Of a stretch of 64,000 nucleotides of DNA, positions 44,708-53,979 are shown one piece after another. The position numbers and the translations under genes are program-made. Position 1 is the stretch's first letter; every line of letters starts with the position of its first letter. Source of the stretch: Methylobacterium oryzae (GTDB lineage Bacteria > Pseudomonadota > Alphaproteobacteria > Rhizobiales > Beijerinckiaceae); contig NZ_CP090349.1 of assembly GCF_021398735.1 (NCBI RefSeq), forward strand, positions 2,365,001 through 2,429,000, written 5' to 3'. The notes under the pieces were generated by a model. That model saw nothing but the letters and a program-made list of their open reading frames with translations, was not told the origin of the DNA and ran no database searches.

Positions 44708-46114
44708 ATGAAGCTGCCCGACAAGCTCGGCCCCATCCACTTCATCGGCATCGGCGGCATCGGCATGTCCGGCATCGCCGAAGTGATGCACAACCTCGGC
44801 TACACGGTGCAGGGCTCGGACGCCTCCGACAACGCCAATGTCCGCCGTCTCGCCGAGAAGGGCATGCGCACCTTCGTGGGCCACGACGCCGAGAACGTCG
44901 AGGAGGCCGCCCTCGTCGTCGTCTCGACCGCGATCCGGCGCGACAACCCCGAGCTGCAGGCCGCCCGCGAGCGACGCCTGCCCGTGGTGCGACGGGCCGA
45001 GATGCTGGCGGAGCTGATGCGCTTCAAGTCCTGCGTGGCGATCGCCGGCACGCACGGCAAGACCACGACCACGTCGCTCGTCGCCACGCTGCTTGACGCC
45101 GGCAACCTCGACCCGACCGTGATCAACGGCGGCATCATCAACGCCTACGGCACCAACGCCCGCATGGGGGCGGGCGAGTGGATGGTGGTGGAGGCCGACG
45201 AGTCCGACGGCACCTTCCTGAAGCTGCCGGCCGACGTCGCGATCGTCACCAACATCGATCCCGAGCATCTCGACCATTTCGGCTCGTTCGACGCGATCAA
45301 GGACGCGTTCCGGCGCTTCATCGACAACATCCCGTTCTACGGCTTCGCGGTGATGTGCATCGACCACCCGGTGGTCCAGGACCTCGTCGGCCATATCGAG
45401 GACCGGCGGATCATCACCTACGGCGAGAACCCGCAGGCCGACGTGCGCCTGATCGACGTGGACCTGCGCGGCGGCCAGAGCCGCTTCCGGGTGATGATCC
45501 GCGACCGTCGGCCCGGCTACCGGATGGAGATGGAGGATCTCGTCCTCCCGATGCCCGGCAAGCACAACGCCCTCAACGCCACCGCGGCGCTCGCCGTCGC
45601 GCACGAGCTCGGCGTGAAGCCGGACGCGATCCGCCAGGCGCTCGCGGGCTTCGGCGGCGTGAAGCGGCGCTTCACCCGCACCGGCGAGTGGAACGGCGCG
45701 ACGATCTTCGACGATTACGGACACCATCCGGTGGAGATCAAGGCGGTGCTCAAGGCCGCCCGCGCCTCGACCGAGCACGGCGTCGTCGCCATCGTGCAGC
45801 CGCACCGCTACACCCGCCTGCAGTCGCTGTTCGACGATTTCTGCACCTGCTTCAACGATGCCGACACGGTCATCGTCGCGCCGGTCTACGCGGCCGGCGA
45901 GCAGCCGATCGAGGGCTTCGACCGCGACAGCCTCGTGGCCGGCCTGCGCTCCCGCGGCCACCGCGACGCCCGGGCCCTGGAGCGGCCGGAGGAACTCGCG
46001 GGCATCATCGCGGACCTCGCCAAGCCCGGCGACTACGTGGTGTGCCTTGGCGCCGGCACGATCACCCAGTGGGCCTACGCCCTGCCGGACGAACTCGCCG
46101 CGCGGGGACGGTAG
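44708..46114 (+). CDS. murC: UDP-N-acetylmuramate:L-alanine ligase
   Basis: First Mur ligase, adding L-Ala to UDP-MurNAc. The 468-residue product opens with the [10 protein letters not shown] motif at about 16-25. The P-loop Ala-Gly-Thr-His-Gly-Lys-Thr-Thr-Thr near 116 has the His typical of MurC, and Asp-Asp-Tyr-Gly-His-His-Pro-Val-Glu near 338 is also MurC-specific. Length is standard. ATG at 44708; the 199-bp gap to murB holds a GC-rich palindrome. Confidence 0.96.
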   Translation: MKLPDKLGPIHFIGIGGIGMSGIAEVMHNLGYTVQGSDASDNANVRRLAEKGMRTFVGHDAENVEEAALVVVSTAIRRDNPELQAARERRLPVVRRAEMLAELMRFKSCVAIAGTHGKTTTTSLVATLLDAGNLDPTVINGGIINAYGTNARMGAGEWMVVEADESDGTFLKLPADVAIVTNIDPEHLDHFGSFDAIKDAFRRFIDNIPFYGFAVMCIDHPVVQDLVGHIEDRRIITYGENPQADVRLIDVDLRGGQSRFRVMIRDRRPGYRMEMEDLVLPMPGKHNALNATAALAVAHELGVKPDAIRQALAGFGGVKRRFTRTGEWNGATIFDDYGHHPVEIKAVLKAARASTEHGVVAIVQPHRYTRLQSLFDDFCTCFNDADTVIVAPVYAAGEQPIEGFDRDSLVAGLRSRGHRDARALERPEELAGIIADLAKPGDYVVCLGAGTITQWAYALPDELAARGR

Positions 46115-46276
46115 GCGCGGTGCGCGCGCCCGCCCCGGGAAGCCTCTCGGGTCGGCGGCACCCTCGACCGTCCACACTGGGCTGCGCTCCGAGGATGAAC
46201 CCGGCGGTGACTCTCCGGACCCCGGCCTCGCAGCGTCCGCTGCCACCCCGATGCGACGACACCAGGATCGCCGCAT

Positions 46277-46302
46277 CCCTCTCCCCGCGGGCGGGGCGAG
46301 GG
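46277..46302. promoter_or_regulatory. Hairpin overlapping the murB ribosome-binding site
   Basis: CCCTCTCCCCGC (46277-46288) faces GCGGGGCGAGGG (46291-46302) with one mismatch and a 2-nt spacer. The right arm runs into GAGGGGAG, the likely Shine-Dalgarno, about 10 nt before the murB ATG. The core resembles the inner palindrome of repeats A and B. Folding would mask the ribosome-binding site. The rest of the 46115-46313 gap shows no gene. Confidence 0.5.
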
Positions 46303-46313
46303 GAGACACACAG

Positions 46314-47240
46314 ATGACCGCCTCTCTGCACGATCGCATCCGGGCCGCCGCGCCCGACCTCCGCGGGCGCCTGCTCGCCGACCAGCCGCTCGCCGACCTC
46401 ACCTGGTTCCGGGTCGGCGGACCGGCCGAGGTGCTGTTCACCCCGGCCGACGAGGAGGATCTCGCCCGCCTCCTCGCCGCTCTCGATCCGGACGTGCCGG
46501 TCACGGTGATCGGGCTCGGCTCGAACCTGATCGTGCGGGACGGCGGCGTGCCGGGCGTGGTCGTGCGCCTCGGCGGCAAGGCCTTCGGCAGCATCGCGGT
46601 CGACGGCGACGCGCTGACCGTCGGCACCGCGGTCCCGGACATGCGCCTCGCCAAGGCGGCCGCCGAGGCCGGGCTCGACGGGCTCGCCTTCTACCGGGGC
46701 ATCCCCGGCTCGATCGGCGGGGCGCTGCGCATGAACGCGGGCGCGCATGGTGGCGAGACCACCGACGTGCTGGTCGAGGCCCGCGGCATCGACCGCGGGG
46801 GCGCGCTGCGCACCTTCAGCCACGCCGACATGGGCTTCTCCTACCGGCACTCGGACGCCCCGGAGGACGTGATCTTCACGCGCGCCGTCTTCCGCGGGCG
46901 GCCCGGCGACCGGGTCGCCATCGAGGCCGAGATGGAGCGGGTCACCGCCGCCCGCGAGGCCGCGCAGCCGATCCGCGAGCGGACCGGCGGCTCGACCTTC
47001 GCCAACCCGGACGGCGGCAAGGCGTGGCAGCTCGTCGACGCCGCCGGCTGCCGCGGATTGAGGCGGGGCGGCGCCCAGGTCAGCGAGATGCACTGCAACT
47101 TCCTGATCAACACCGGTACCGCGAGCGCGGCCGACATCGAGGGGCTCGGCGAGGAGGTCCGCCGCCGCGTCCGGGAGACCAGCGGGGTCGCATTGCGCTG
47201 GGAGATCCGGCGCATCGGCCGCCCCGCCGGCACGACGTGA
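46314..47240 (+). CDS. murB: UDP-N-acetylenolpyruvoylglucosamine reductase
   Basis: FAD-dependent reductase producing UDP-MurNAc from the enolpyruvyl intermediate. The 308-residue (type II-like) product has the FAD-binding [10 protein letters not shown] (about 27-36) and [10 protein letters not shown] near 67. The active-site Ser lies in Gly-Gly-Ser-Thr-Phe-Ala-Asn-Pro near 226. The ATG at 46314 has a GAGGGGAG ribosome-binding site. It sits between murC and ddl in the usual order. Confidence 0.95.
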   Translation: MTASLHDRIRAAAPDLRGRLLADQPLADLTWFRVGGPAEVLFTPADEEDLARLLAALDPDVPVTVIGLGSNLIVRDGGVPGVVVRLGGKAFGSIAVDGDALTVGTAVPDMRLAKAAAEAGLDGLAFYRGIPGSIGGALRMNAGAHGGETTDVLVEARGIDRGGALRTFSHADMGFSYRHSDAPEDVIFTRAVFRGRPGDRVAIEAEMERVTAAREAAQPIRERTGGSTFANPDGGKAWQLVDAAGCRGLRRGGAQVSEMHCNFLINTGTASAADIEGLGEEVRRRVRETSGVALRWEIRRIGRPAGTT

Positions 47241-47307
47241 GAGCGGTGTTCCGGACGGACCGGTGCGCTCAGATCCTGATTGAAGCCGACCTATTCGAGG
47301 TGCCCTG

Positions 47308-48231
47308 ATGTCCAAGCACGTCGCCGTCCTGCTGGGCGGCACCTCCGCCGAGCGCGAGGTCTCCCTCAGTTCCGGCAAGGCCTGCGCCGACGCGCTCGAA
47401 GGGGAGGGCTACCGGGTCACCCGGGTCGATGTCGGCCCCGACATCGCCGCGGTGCTGACGGCGCTCCGGCCGGACGTGGCCTTCAACGCGCTCCACGGGC
47501 CGGACGGCGAGGACGGCACCATCCAGGGCCTGCTGGAGATCCTCAAGATCCCCTACACCCATTCCGGCGTCCTCGCGTCGGCGCTCGCGATGAACAAGGA
47601 GCGGGCCAAGACCGTCATGCGCGCCGCCGGCGTCGACGTGCCCGAGGGCCGGATCGTTAACCGTCGTGAGGCCGCCAGGACACACCCCCTGCCGCCACCC
47701 TACGTCGTGAAACCGATCGCGGAAGGCTCATCGGTGGGTGTGATCATCGTGCGCGACGGCCGCTCGCACCCGCCCCAGATCCTCGCCTCCGAGGAGTGGA
47801 CGTTCGGCGAGCAAGTCCTTGCAGAACCTTACATTGCTGGCCGCGAACTCACCTGCGGCGTGATGGGCGACAAGGCCCTCGGGGTGATCGAGGTGAAGGC
47901 CGCCACGGGGGATTGGTACGATTACGACGCCAAGTACGCCCCGGGGGGCTCGGTGCACGTGCTCCCGGCCGAACTTAAACCAAATGTTTACCAGCGTGTC
48001 CAAGAACTGTCGTTAACGGCGCATCAAGCACTGGGCTGTCGGGGCGTCAGCCGTGCCGACCTTCGCTACGACGACACACCGGGTGGAACCGGTCTGCTCG
48101 TGGTTCTGGAGGTCAACACGCAACCCGGCATGACCCAGACGAGCCTTGTGCCGGAGATGGCGGCCCATGCGGGCCTGAGTTTCGGTGAGCTCGTCCGATG
48201 GATGGTGGAGGACGCTTCCCTGAATCGCTGA
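47308..48231 (+). CDS. ddl: D-alanine:D-alanine ligase
   Basis: ATP-grasp ligase that makes the D-Ala-D-Ala used by MurF. The 307-residue product has Leu-Leu-Gly-Gly-Thr-Ser-Ala-Glu-Arg-Glu-Val-Ser at 8-19, His-Gly near 64, Ala-Leu-Ala-Met-Asn-Lys near 92, and Val-Asn-Thr-Gln-Pro-Gly-Met-Thr near 272. These match the DdlB type. From about 47650 the coding sequence becomes AT-richer with unusual codons and several GTTAAC-like words, possibly an internal promoter for ftsQ. The last 34 bp overlap the ftsQ frame. Confidence 0.95.
   Translation: MSKHVAVLLGGTSAEREVSLSSGKACADALEGEGYRVTRVDVGPDIAAVLTALRPDVAFNALHGPDGEDGTIQGLLEILKIPYTHSGVLASALAMNKERAKTVMRAAGVDVPEGRIVNRREAARTHPLPPPYVVKPIAEGSSVGVIIVRDGRSHPPQILASEEWTFGEQVLAEPYIAGRELTCGVMGDKALGVIEVKAATGDWYDYDAKYAPGGSVHVLPAELKPNVYQRVQELSLTAHQALGCRGVSRADLRYDDTPGGTGLLVVLEVNTQPGMTQTSLVPEMAAHAGLSFGELVRWMVEDASLNR
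47656..48017 (+). promoter_or_regulatory. AT-rich promoter-like patch within ddl, before ftsQ
   Basis: Three words resembling CtrA half-sites lie in this part of ddl: GTTAAC at 47656-47661, TTAA at 47975 followed after 7 bases by GTTTAC, and GTTAAC at 48012-48017. The area has more A/T and rarer codons than the flanking gene. In E. coli and Caulobacter, ftsQA promoters lie just upstream of ftsQ, and in Caulobacter that promoter responds to CtrA. This is inference. Confidence 0.4.
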
Positions 48232-49151
48232 GCGGCGACGCCGCCGGCCGGAGCGGTCCCGCGCGCCTCGCCGGCGCGATCCTGGGACGGCTCACCGGCC
48301 GCGGCACGTCCCGGTCGCTCTCGGTTCGTCGGGCCCGCCCGAGTCAGCGCCTGAGCGAGCGCCTGCCCCGCGGCGCCGGGATCGTGGCGGTCTCCGTCTC
48401 CGCCGCCGCCGTGGCGCTCGCCGCTTTCGTGGCCAGCGGCCGCTACGACGCGTTCGTGGCCGAGCAGGGCCGCCCCCTCGACATCGCCGCGCGCGTCGCC
48501 GGCTTCGGCGTCGAGCGCGTCACCATCTCGGGCATCTCCCGCATGTACGAGCGCGAGGTCCTGGCGGCCGCCGGGATCGACTGGCGCTCCTCGGTTCCCT
48601 TCCTCGACGTCAACGACGTGCGCGAGCGGCTGCTCCGCGTGCCGCTGATCGCGCAGGCCTCGGTCCGGAAGATCTACCCCAACGAGATCGCCATCACCCA
48701 GGTGGAGCGCGAGCCCGCGGCCCTCTGGCAGAAGAACGGCGAGATCAGCGTGATCGCCGCCGACGGCACCGTCATCGACGCCATGCGCGACGACCGCTAC
48801 GCCAGCCTGCCCCTGGTGGTCGGCGAGGACGCCAACACCAAGCTTCCGGAATACCTCGCCCTCATCGCCGCCGCGGGGCCGCTCGCCGAGCGGATCAAGG
48901 CCGGCACCTACGTGTCGGGCCGGCGCTGGACCCTCAAGTTCGACGGCATCGACGTGCGCCTGCCCGAGGTCGATCCGGCCGCGGCGCTCGCCCGCCTCGT
49001 CCGGTTCGAGCGCGAGGCCCACCTGCTCGAGAAGGACGTCATCGCGGTGGACCTGCGCATGCCGGACCGCCTGGTGGTGCGCCTGACCGAGGAGGCCGCC
49101 GCCGCCCGCGCGGAAGCCCAGAAGGCGAAGAAGAAGGGCGCGGCCAGCTGA
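48198..49151 (+). CDS. ftsQ: Cell division protein FtsQ
   Basis: Bitopic divisome protein (317 residues) connecting early and late division proteins. It has an Arg-rich cytoplasmic region of about 60 residues and one TM helix (about 62-80). The periplasmic POTRA-like domain starts near 100 (Val-Thr-Ile-Ser-Gly-Ile-Ser). A beta domain (Tyr-Pro-Asn-Glu-Ile-Ala-Ile) follows. The tail is Ala/Glu/Lys-rich. The ATG lies inside the 3' end of ddl (34-bp overlap), implying coupling. ftsA follows after about 50 bp. Confidence 0.92.
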   Translation: MDGGGRFPESLSGDAAGRSGPARLAGAILGRLTGRGTSRSLSVRRARPSQRLSERLPRGAGIVAVSVSAAAVALAAFVASGRYDAFVAEQGRPLDIAARVAGFGVERVTISGISRMYEREVLAAAGIDWRSSVPFLDVNDVRERLLRVPLIAQASVRKIYPNEIAITQVEREPAALWQKNGEISVIAADGTVIDAMRDDRYASLPLVVGEDANTKLPEYLALIAAAGPLAERIKAGTYVSGRRWTLKFDGIDVRLPEVDPAAALARLVRFEREAHLLEKDVIAVDLRMPDRLVVRLTEEAAAARAEAQKAKKKGAAS

Positions 49152-49203
49152 TGCCCTTCCTGTCGATCTCCGCCCGTCCCGCATCCCGCGCCCGGTAGCG
49201 TCA

Positions 49204-50526
49204 ATGCACAGCCAACACGGCCTCACGCCGCGCTTGAAGCCGCTCTCCGCCCGGCGCTCGACCACCCTCTCGGTGCTCGACATCGGCACGAGCAAGGTGG
49301 TCTGCCTCATCGCCGAGCTGCAGCCCGCCGAAGCGCTCACGACGCTCCGCGGCCGCACGCACCTCGCGCGCATCATCGGCATCGGCCACCAGCGCTCCCT
49401 GGGCCTGAAGGGCGGCGCCATCGTCGATCTCGCCGCGGCCGAGAGCGCGATCCGTCAGGCGGTCCACGCCGCCGAGCGGATGGCCAAGGTCGAGGTCCAG
49501 TCGGTCATCGTCAACATGTCGGGCGGCCGGCTCGCCTCGCAGCATTTCCAGGCGCGGGTGAACGTCCGCTCGGGCACCGTCACGGGCAGCGACGTCGAGC
49601 GGGTGCTCGAGACCGCCAGCGCCCACGGCGTCAGCCCCGGCCGGGCCGTGCTGCACGCGCTGCCCACCGGCTACGCCCTCGACGGGCAGGGCGCCGTCAT
49701 CGACCCGTCGGGCATGATCGGAGAGGCGCTCAGCGTCGACCTGCACGTCGTCACCAGCGAGCTCGCGGCCGCCCGCAACGTCATGCTGGCGGTGGAGCAC
49801 TGCCACCTCGGCGTCGAGGCGGTGATCGCCACGCCCTACGCGGCCGGCCTCTCGGCGCTGGTCGACGACGAGGCCGAGATGGGCGTCTGCGTCGTCGACA
49901 TGGGCGGCGGCACCACCAGCGTCGGCGTGTTCTCCGGCGGCCACCTCGTTCACGTGGACGCCCTGGCGGTCGGCGGCCACCACGTCACCATGGACATCGC
50001 CCGCGGCCTCTCCACCCGCATGGCGGCGGCCGAGCGGCTGAAGACCCTCTACGGCTCGGCCCTCTCCACCCCCTCCGACGACCGCGACATGATCGCCGTG
50101 CACGGCGTCGGCGAGGACGAGGGCGAGGCGCCGGCCCACATCCCGCGCTCGCAGCTCGTGCGGATCATCAAGCCGCGCGTCGAGGAGGTGGTCGAGCTGG
50201 TGCGGGACCGCCTGCGCGACGCGGGCTTCGCCGCCCAGGCCGGGCGGCGCGTCGTCCTCACCGGCGGCGCCAGCCAGCTCGTCGGTCTGCCCGAGGTCGC
50301 CCGCCGCGTCCTCCAGGGTCAGGTGCGGATCGGACGGCCCCTCGGCATCCGGGGCCTGCCGGAAGCCGCCAAGGGTCCGGCCTTCTCGGCCGCGGTCGGC
50401 CTGCTCGTCTACCCGCAGGTCGCCCATGCCGAGCATTTCGAGCCGCGGGGGCACGGCGCCTTCGCGGCGACCGGGACCGACAACTACCTGAACCGGGTCG
50501 GCCGCTGGCTCCGGGACAGCTTCTAG
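49204..50526 (+). CDS. ftsA: Cell division protein FtsA
   Basis: Actin-like ATP-binding protein that tethers FtsZ to the membrane. The 440-residue product has the phosphate-1 motif Leu-Asp-Ile-Gly-Thr-Ser-Lys (about 23-29), Val-Val-Asp-Met-Gly-Gly-Gly-Thr-Thr near 235 and Leu-Thr-Gly-Gly-Ala near 355. The last ~15 residues ([11 protein letters not shown]) form the conserved amphipathic membrane-targeting helix. An N-terminal extension of about 20 residues precedes the usual core. Confidence 0.95.
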   Translation: MHSQHGLTPRLKPLSARRSTTLSVLDIGTSKVVCLIAELQPAEALTTLRGRTHLARIIGIGHQRSLGLKGGAIVDLAAAESAIRQAVHAAERMAKVEVQSVIVNMSGGRLASQHFQARVNVRSGTVTGSDVERVLETASAHGVSPGRAVLHALPTGYALDGQGAVIDPSGMIGEALSVDLHVVTSELAAARNVMLAVEHCHLGVEAVIATPYAAGLSALVDDEAEMGVCVVDMGGGTTSVGVFSGGHLVHVDALAVGGHHVTMDIARGLSTRMAAAERLKTLYGSALSTPSDDRDMIAVHGVGEDEGEAPAHIPRSQLVRIIKPRVEEVVELVRDRLRDAGFAAQAGRRVVLTGGASQLVGLPEVARRVLQGQVRIGRPLGIRGLPEAAKGPAFSAAVGLLVYPQVAHAEHFEPRGHGAFAATGTDNYLNRVGRWLRDSF

Positions 50527-50617
50527 GTTTCACGCCCGCCCGCTCGCGCGGGGGGATCGAAGGGATCCGGCGCCCAGGCGTCGCACGGACAGCACAGTTA
50601 GCGAGAGGCTCGACACC

Positions 50618-52408
50618 ATGGCCATCACCCTCCAGGCGCCGGACATCCGGGAACTGAAGCCCCGCATCACCGTCTTCGGCGTCGGCGGCGCCGGCGGCAA
50701 CGCCGTCAACAACATGATCGAGTCGGGCCTCCTCGGCTGCGAGTTCGTCGTGGCCAACACCGACGCGCAGGCGCTCACCTCCTCGAAGGCCGAGCGGGTG
50801 ATCCAGATGGGCCTGGGCGTCACCCAGGGCCTCGGCGCCGGATCGCACCCGGAGGTCGGCTCGGCCGCCGCCGACGAGGTGATCGACGAGATCCGCGACC
50901 AGCTCTCCGGCGCCCACATGTGCTTCATCACCGCCGGCATGGGCGGCGGCACCGGCACCGGCGCCGCGCCGGTCATCGCCCGGGCGGCCCGCGACATGGG
51001 CATCCTGACGGTCGGCGTCGTGACCAAGCCGTTCCAGTTCGAGGGCATGCGCCGCATGCGGACCGCCGAGTCCGGCATCCAGGAGCTGCAGGCCGCGGTC
51101 GACACCCTGATCGTGATCCCGAACCAGAACCTGTTCCGGGTCGCCAACGAGAAGACCACCTTCGCGGACGCCTTCGCGATGGCCGACCAGGTGCTCTACT
51201 CGGGCGTCGCCTGCATCACCGACCTGATGGTGAAGGAGGGCCTCATCAACCTCGACTTCGCCGACGTCCGGGCGATCATGCGCGGCATGGGCAAGGCCAT
51301 GATGGGCACCGGCGAGGCGTCCGGCGAGAAGCGCGCCAACCGCGCCGCCGAGGCCGCCATCGCCAACCCGCTGCTCGACGACGTCTCGATGAAGGGCGCC
51401 CGCGGCCTGCTGATCTCGATCACCGGCGGCTCCGACTTGACCCTCTACGAGCTCGACGAGGCCGCCACCCGCATCCGCGAGGAGGTCGACCAGGACGCCA
51501 ACATCATCCTGGGCGCCACCTTCGACGAGAGCCTCGACGGCATCATCCGCGTGTCGGTGGTCGCCACCGGCATCGAGCCGGCGCTGATCTCGGCGAACTC
51601 GCCCAACAACCCGGCCATCGCCGAGACCGAGCAGCGCATCGCCGAGGTTGCCGAGCGCCTGCGCGCCGAGGCCCGCTCGCGCGCCGCCTCGCCGGTGCCG
51701 AGCATCCGCACCGAGTCGGTCGCCCCGGCGCCGATGCCCGCCCCGGCCCCCGCGCCGCTCGCGGCCCCCGAGATGCGCCCCGAGTCGCGGATCGACAGCC
51801 GCATCGAGGCCGCCGCGCCGATGACCCGCGACGACGTCGTGCTCGCCCCGGTCCAGGCGCGCGCCGCGGCGCCGTTCGTCCCGGCCCCCGCGCCGCAGCG
51901 CGTCGAGGCGGCGCCCGCCGTCGAGGCCGGCCCGTTCGTGCCGCCGCGTCCGGCCGCCCCGACGGGCACGCCGCTCGCCCGCGCCCCGCGCATGCCGCAG
52001 ATCCACGAGCTGCCGCCGATCGCCCAGACGCAGATCATGGCGAACCGCGCTGCCGAGGAGGCCGCCCCGGAATCCAAGCGGACCTCGCTGCTGCGCCGGC
52101 TCGCGACGGTGGGCTTCGGCGGCCGCCGCGAGGACATGGACGGCGCCCCGGCGGCCCGGCCGGCCTCGCCAGCCGCCCCGCAGCCGCATATGGCCCAGTC
52201 GCACATGGCCCAGTCGCACATGGCCCAGCCCCACATGGCGCAGCCCCACGTGCCGCCGGCCCCGCGCGCTCCGGCCGCCCCCGCGGTCCCGCAGTACCGC
52301 CCGGCCCAGGGCAACCTCGACGGTCAGGGACGGGCCGCGCCCCAGCCGCGGATGATGGACGACGATCAGCTCGAGATCCCGGCCTTCCTCCGCCGTCAGG
52401 CGAACTGA
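50618..52408 (+). CDS. ftsZ: Cell division GTPase FtsZ
   Basis: Tubulin homologue forming the Z ring. The N-terminal GTPase has Gly-Val-Gly-Gly-Ala-Gly-Gly-Asn near 22 and the tubulin signature Gly-Gly-Gly-Thr-Gly-Thr-Gly near 110. The polymerising core ends about residue 335. A very long disordered Ala/Pro/Arg-rich linker of about 250 residues follows. The last 16 residues ([13 protein letters not shown]) are the conserved FtsA/ZipA-binding peptide. With 596 residues it is longer than most FtsZ proteins (350-500). The linker holds a short tandem repeat at 524-543. Confidence 0.97.
   Translation: MAITLQAPDIRELKPRITVFGVGGAGGNAVNNMIESGLLGCEFVVANTDAQALTSSKAERVIQMGLGVTQGLGAGSHPEVGSAAADEVIDEIRDQLSGAHMCFITAGMGGGTGTGAAPVIARAARDMGILTVGVVTKPFQFEGMRRMRTAESGIQELQAAVDTLIVIPNQNLFRVANEKTTFADAFAMADQVLYSGVACITDLMVKEGLINLDFADVRAIMRGMGKAMMGTGEASGEKRANRAAEAAIANPLLDDVSMKGARGLLISITGGSDLTLYELDEAATRIREEVDQDANIILGATFDESLDGIIRVSVVATGIEPALISANSPNNPAIAETEQRIAEVAERLRAEARSRAASPVPSIRTESVAPAPMPAPAPAPLAAPEMRPESRIDSRIEAAAPMTRDDVVLAPVQARAAAPFVPAPAPQRVEAAPAVEAGPFVPPRPAAPTGTPLARAPRMPQIHELPPIAQTQIMANRAAEEAAPESKRTSLLRRLATVGFGGRREDMDGAPAARPASPAAPQPHMAQSHMAQSHMAQPHMAQPHVPPAPRAPAAPAVPQYRPAQGNLDGQGRAAPQPRMMDDDQLEIPAFLRRQAN
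52187..52246 (+). repeat. Tandem 15-bp repeats inside the ftsZ linker
   Basis: Four consecutive 15-bp units encode [15 protein letters not shown] and His-Met-Ala-Gln-Pro (52187-52201, 52202-52216, 52217-52231, 52232-52246). A partial His-Val follows. In-frame units suggest slippage-driven change of linker length. Confidence 0.9.
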
Positions 52409-52433
52409 CCGGGGCGGGTCTCCGGCACGGCCC

Positions 52434-52462
52434 GGGGCTGGCGGGAAACCGCCGGCCCCTTC
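52434..52462 (+). terminator. Hairpin terminator after ftsZ
   Basis: An 11-bp GC-rich stem (52434-52444 with 52449-52459, one G-U pair) closes a GAAA loop about 25 bp after the ftsZ stop. Only two T residues follow, so termination may be partial. Confidence 0.6.
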
Positions 52463-52590
52463 GCGCTGCAGCAAAGCAACTCATGGTTGTTGCAGTGAGG
52501 AATAGGGCTCGACGAGGCTGTGCACCGCGGCTCTCGAGCCGTGGCGCATGGTGCATCCGCGCCACAGAACGGCCGCGGGTTAGTCACGCA

Positions 52591-52605
52591 TTAACCAACC
52601 TTTAA
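52591..52605. promoter_or_regulatory. Full CtrA-like site, TTAA-N7-TTAA
   Basis: TTAA at 52591-52594 and TTAA at 52602-52605 are separated by exactly 7 bases, matching the alphaproteobacterial CtrA consensus. It lies about 240 bp before lpxC in otherwise GC-rich DNA. A chance match is possible because the area is locally AT-richer. Confidence 0.55.
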
Positions 52606-52844
52606 GCCTTTGGTGGAGCAGCGCTTTGTGGTTACGAACCGCTAAGCGTGTCTGTAACAGACCGTAAGAATCCGTGATTTGGCTGCCCTGTGCGGCGCAG
52701 CTATAGAAACCATGTGATCGAGACGACACGCAGCAGGACACAACCTGATCGCGTGGGCTAGGGCATCAAGCAGCGGACGGATCAGTCAGTTTCTCCTCAC
52801 CCCCAGTCGGGGTGGCGGAAATGATCGCGCCCGGGGGCTAAGGA

Positions 52845-53792
52845 ATGCGAACGCATAAACAGACGACCCTCAAAGGGCCGGCGACTCTCTCGGGGATCGG
52901 AGTTCACTCCGGCAACCCCGCCGAGATCACCATCCGACCCGCTCCGGCCAATCACGGCATCGCCTTCCTCCGCACCGGCACCACCCACGGCAACGACCGC
53001 CTGATCAAGGCGCATCACGCCCTCGTCTCCGCCACCGAACTCTGCACCGTCCTGGGTGACGTCGAGACCGGCGCGGTCGCCACCGTCGAGCACCTGATGT
53101 CCGCCCTGTACGGGCTGGGCGTCGACAACGCTCTGGTCGAGATCGACGGCCCCGAGATGCCGATCCTCGACGGGTCCGCTCTCCCCTTCGTCCAGGCGAT
53201 TGACCAGACCGGCATCGCCACCTGCGACACGCCGCGGCGCTGGCTCAAGATCCTCCGCCACGTCCGCATCGAGACCGGGACATCCTTCGCGGAACTGCGC
53301 CCGATCGACCGCGGCTTCCGCCTCGACGTCGAGATCGACTTCGAGAGCCCGGTGATCGGCCGTTCCCGCAAGGCGATGGACCTGTCGCCCGCGACCTACC
53401 GCCGCGAGATCGCCGGCGCCCGCACCTTCGGGATGATGCGGGACGTGGAGCGCTACTGGAAGGCGGGCTTCGCCCTCGGCGCCTCCCTGGAGAACACCGT
53501 GGCGGTCGGCGAGACCGCGGTGGTCAATCCCGAGGGCCTGCGCTTCCAGGACGAGTTCGTCCGCCACAAGATCCTCGACGCCATCGGCGACCTCGCCCTG
53601 GCGGGCCTGCCGATCCAGGGAGCCTACCGCTCCTATTGCGGCGGCCACCGGATGAATGTCGGGGTGCTGTCGGCCCTGTTCGCCGACCGGGCGAACTACG
53701 CCATCGTCGAGGCGCAGGGCTCGCGCCGCGAGACCGTGCTGTCCGAACTCGGCGCCGGCCTGGGCCTCGCCGCCTTCGCGGGCGACCTGTAG
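52845..53792 (+). CDS. lpxC: UDP-3-O-acyl-N-acetylglucosamine deacetylase
   Basis: Zinc deacetylase, the committed step of lipid A synthesis. In the 315-residue product the zinc ligands are His83, His241 and Asp245 (His-Lys-x2-Asp-x2-Gly-Asp). Glu82 is the general base and His268 (Gly-Gly-His-Arg-Met) the general acid. Length is normal. The ATG at 52845 is preceded by GGGGGCTAAGGA, with AAGGA directly against the start codon. It follows ftsZ with its own long leader, suggesting separate control. Confidence 0.97.
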   Translation: MRTHKQTTLKGPATLSGIGVHSGNPAEITIRPAPANHGIAFLRTGTTHGNDRLIKAHHALVSATELCTVLGDVETGAVATVEHLMSALYGLGVDNALVEIDGPEMPILDGSALPFVQAIDQTGIATCDTPRRWLKILRHVRIETGTSFAELRPIDRGFRLDVEIDFESPVIGRSRKAMDLSPATYRREIAGARTFGMMRDVERYWKAGFALGASLENTVAVGETAVVNPEGLRFQDEFVRHKILDAIGDLALAGLPIQGAYRSYCGGHRMNVGVLSALFADRANYAIVEAQGSRRETVLSELGAGLGLAAFAGDL

Positions 53793-53979
53793 CCCCTGTG
53801 ACCGACGGGCCACAGCCCGCAACCGATCCTGACTGCCGCAGCCTTGCCGCTTTCGTGCCCGAATCGAACGGCACGGTTTAACGGTCCGTGAACGGCGGGC
53901 ACGGCCCGGGGCGGGCCGGATCCACCCACGCGATGGCATGACGGCGCGCAACGGCGCCGGTTCCGGGAAAGAGCGCCAG

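Larger units (their letters stand above)
52409..52844. other. Regulatory intergenic region between ftsZ and lpxC
   Basis: 436 bp with no convincing gene. In order it holds the ftsZ terminator, an AT-richer stretch (about 52570-52720) with a CtrA-like site at 52591-52605, a GTCTG/CAGAC palindrome at 52650-52662, and a CACCCC/GGGGTG hairpin at 52798-52814 close to the lpxC start. It probably contains the lpxC promoter. Confidence 0.6.

Noticed and set aside
52187..52252. Short repeats in ftsZ considered as a CRISPR-like array
   Set aside because: Units are contiguous with no spacers and are in frame with the FtsZ linker, so they are coding repeats.
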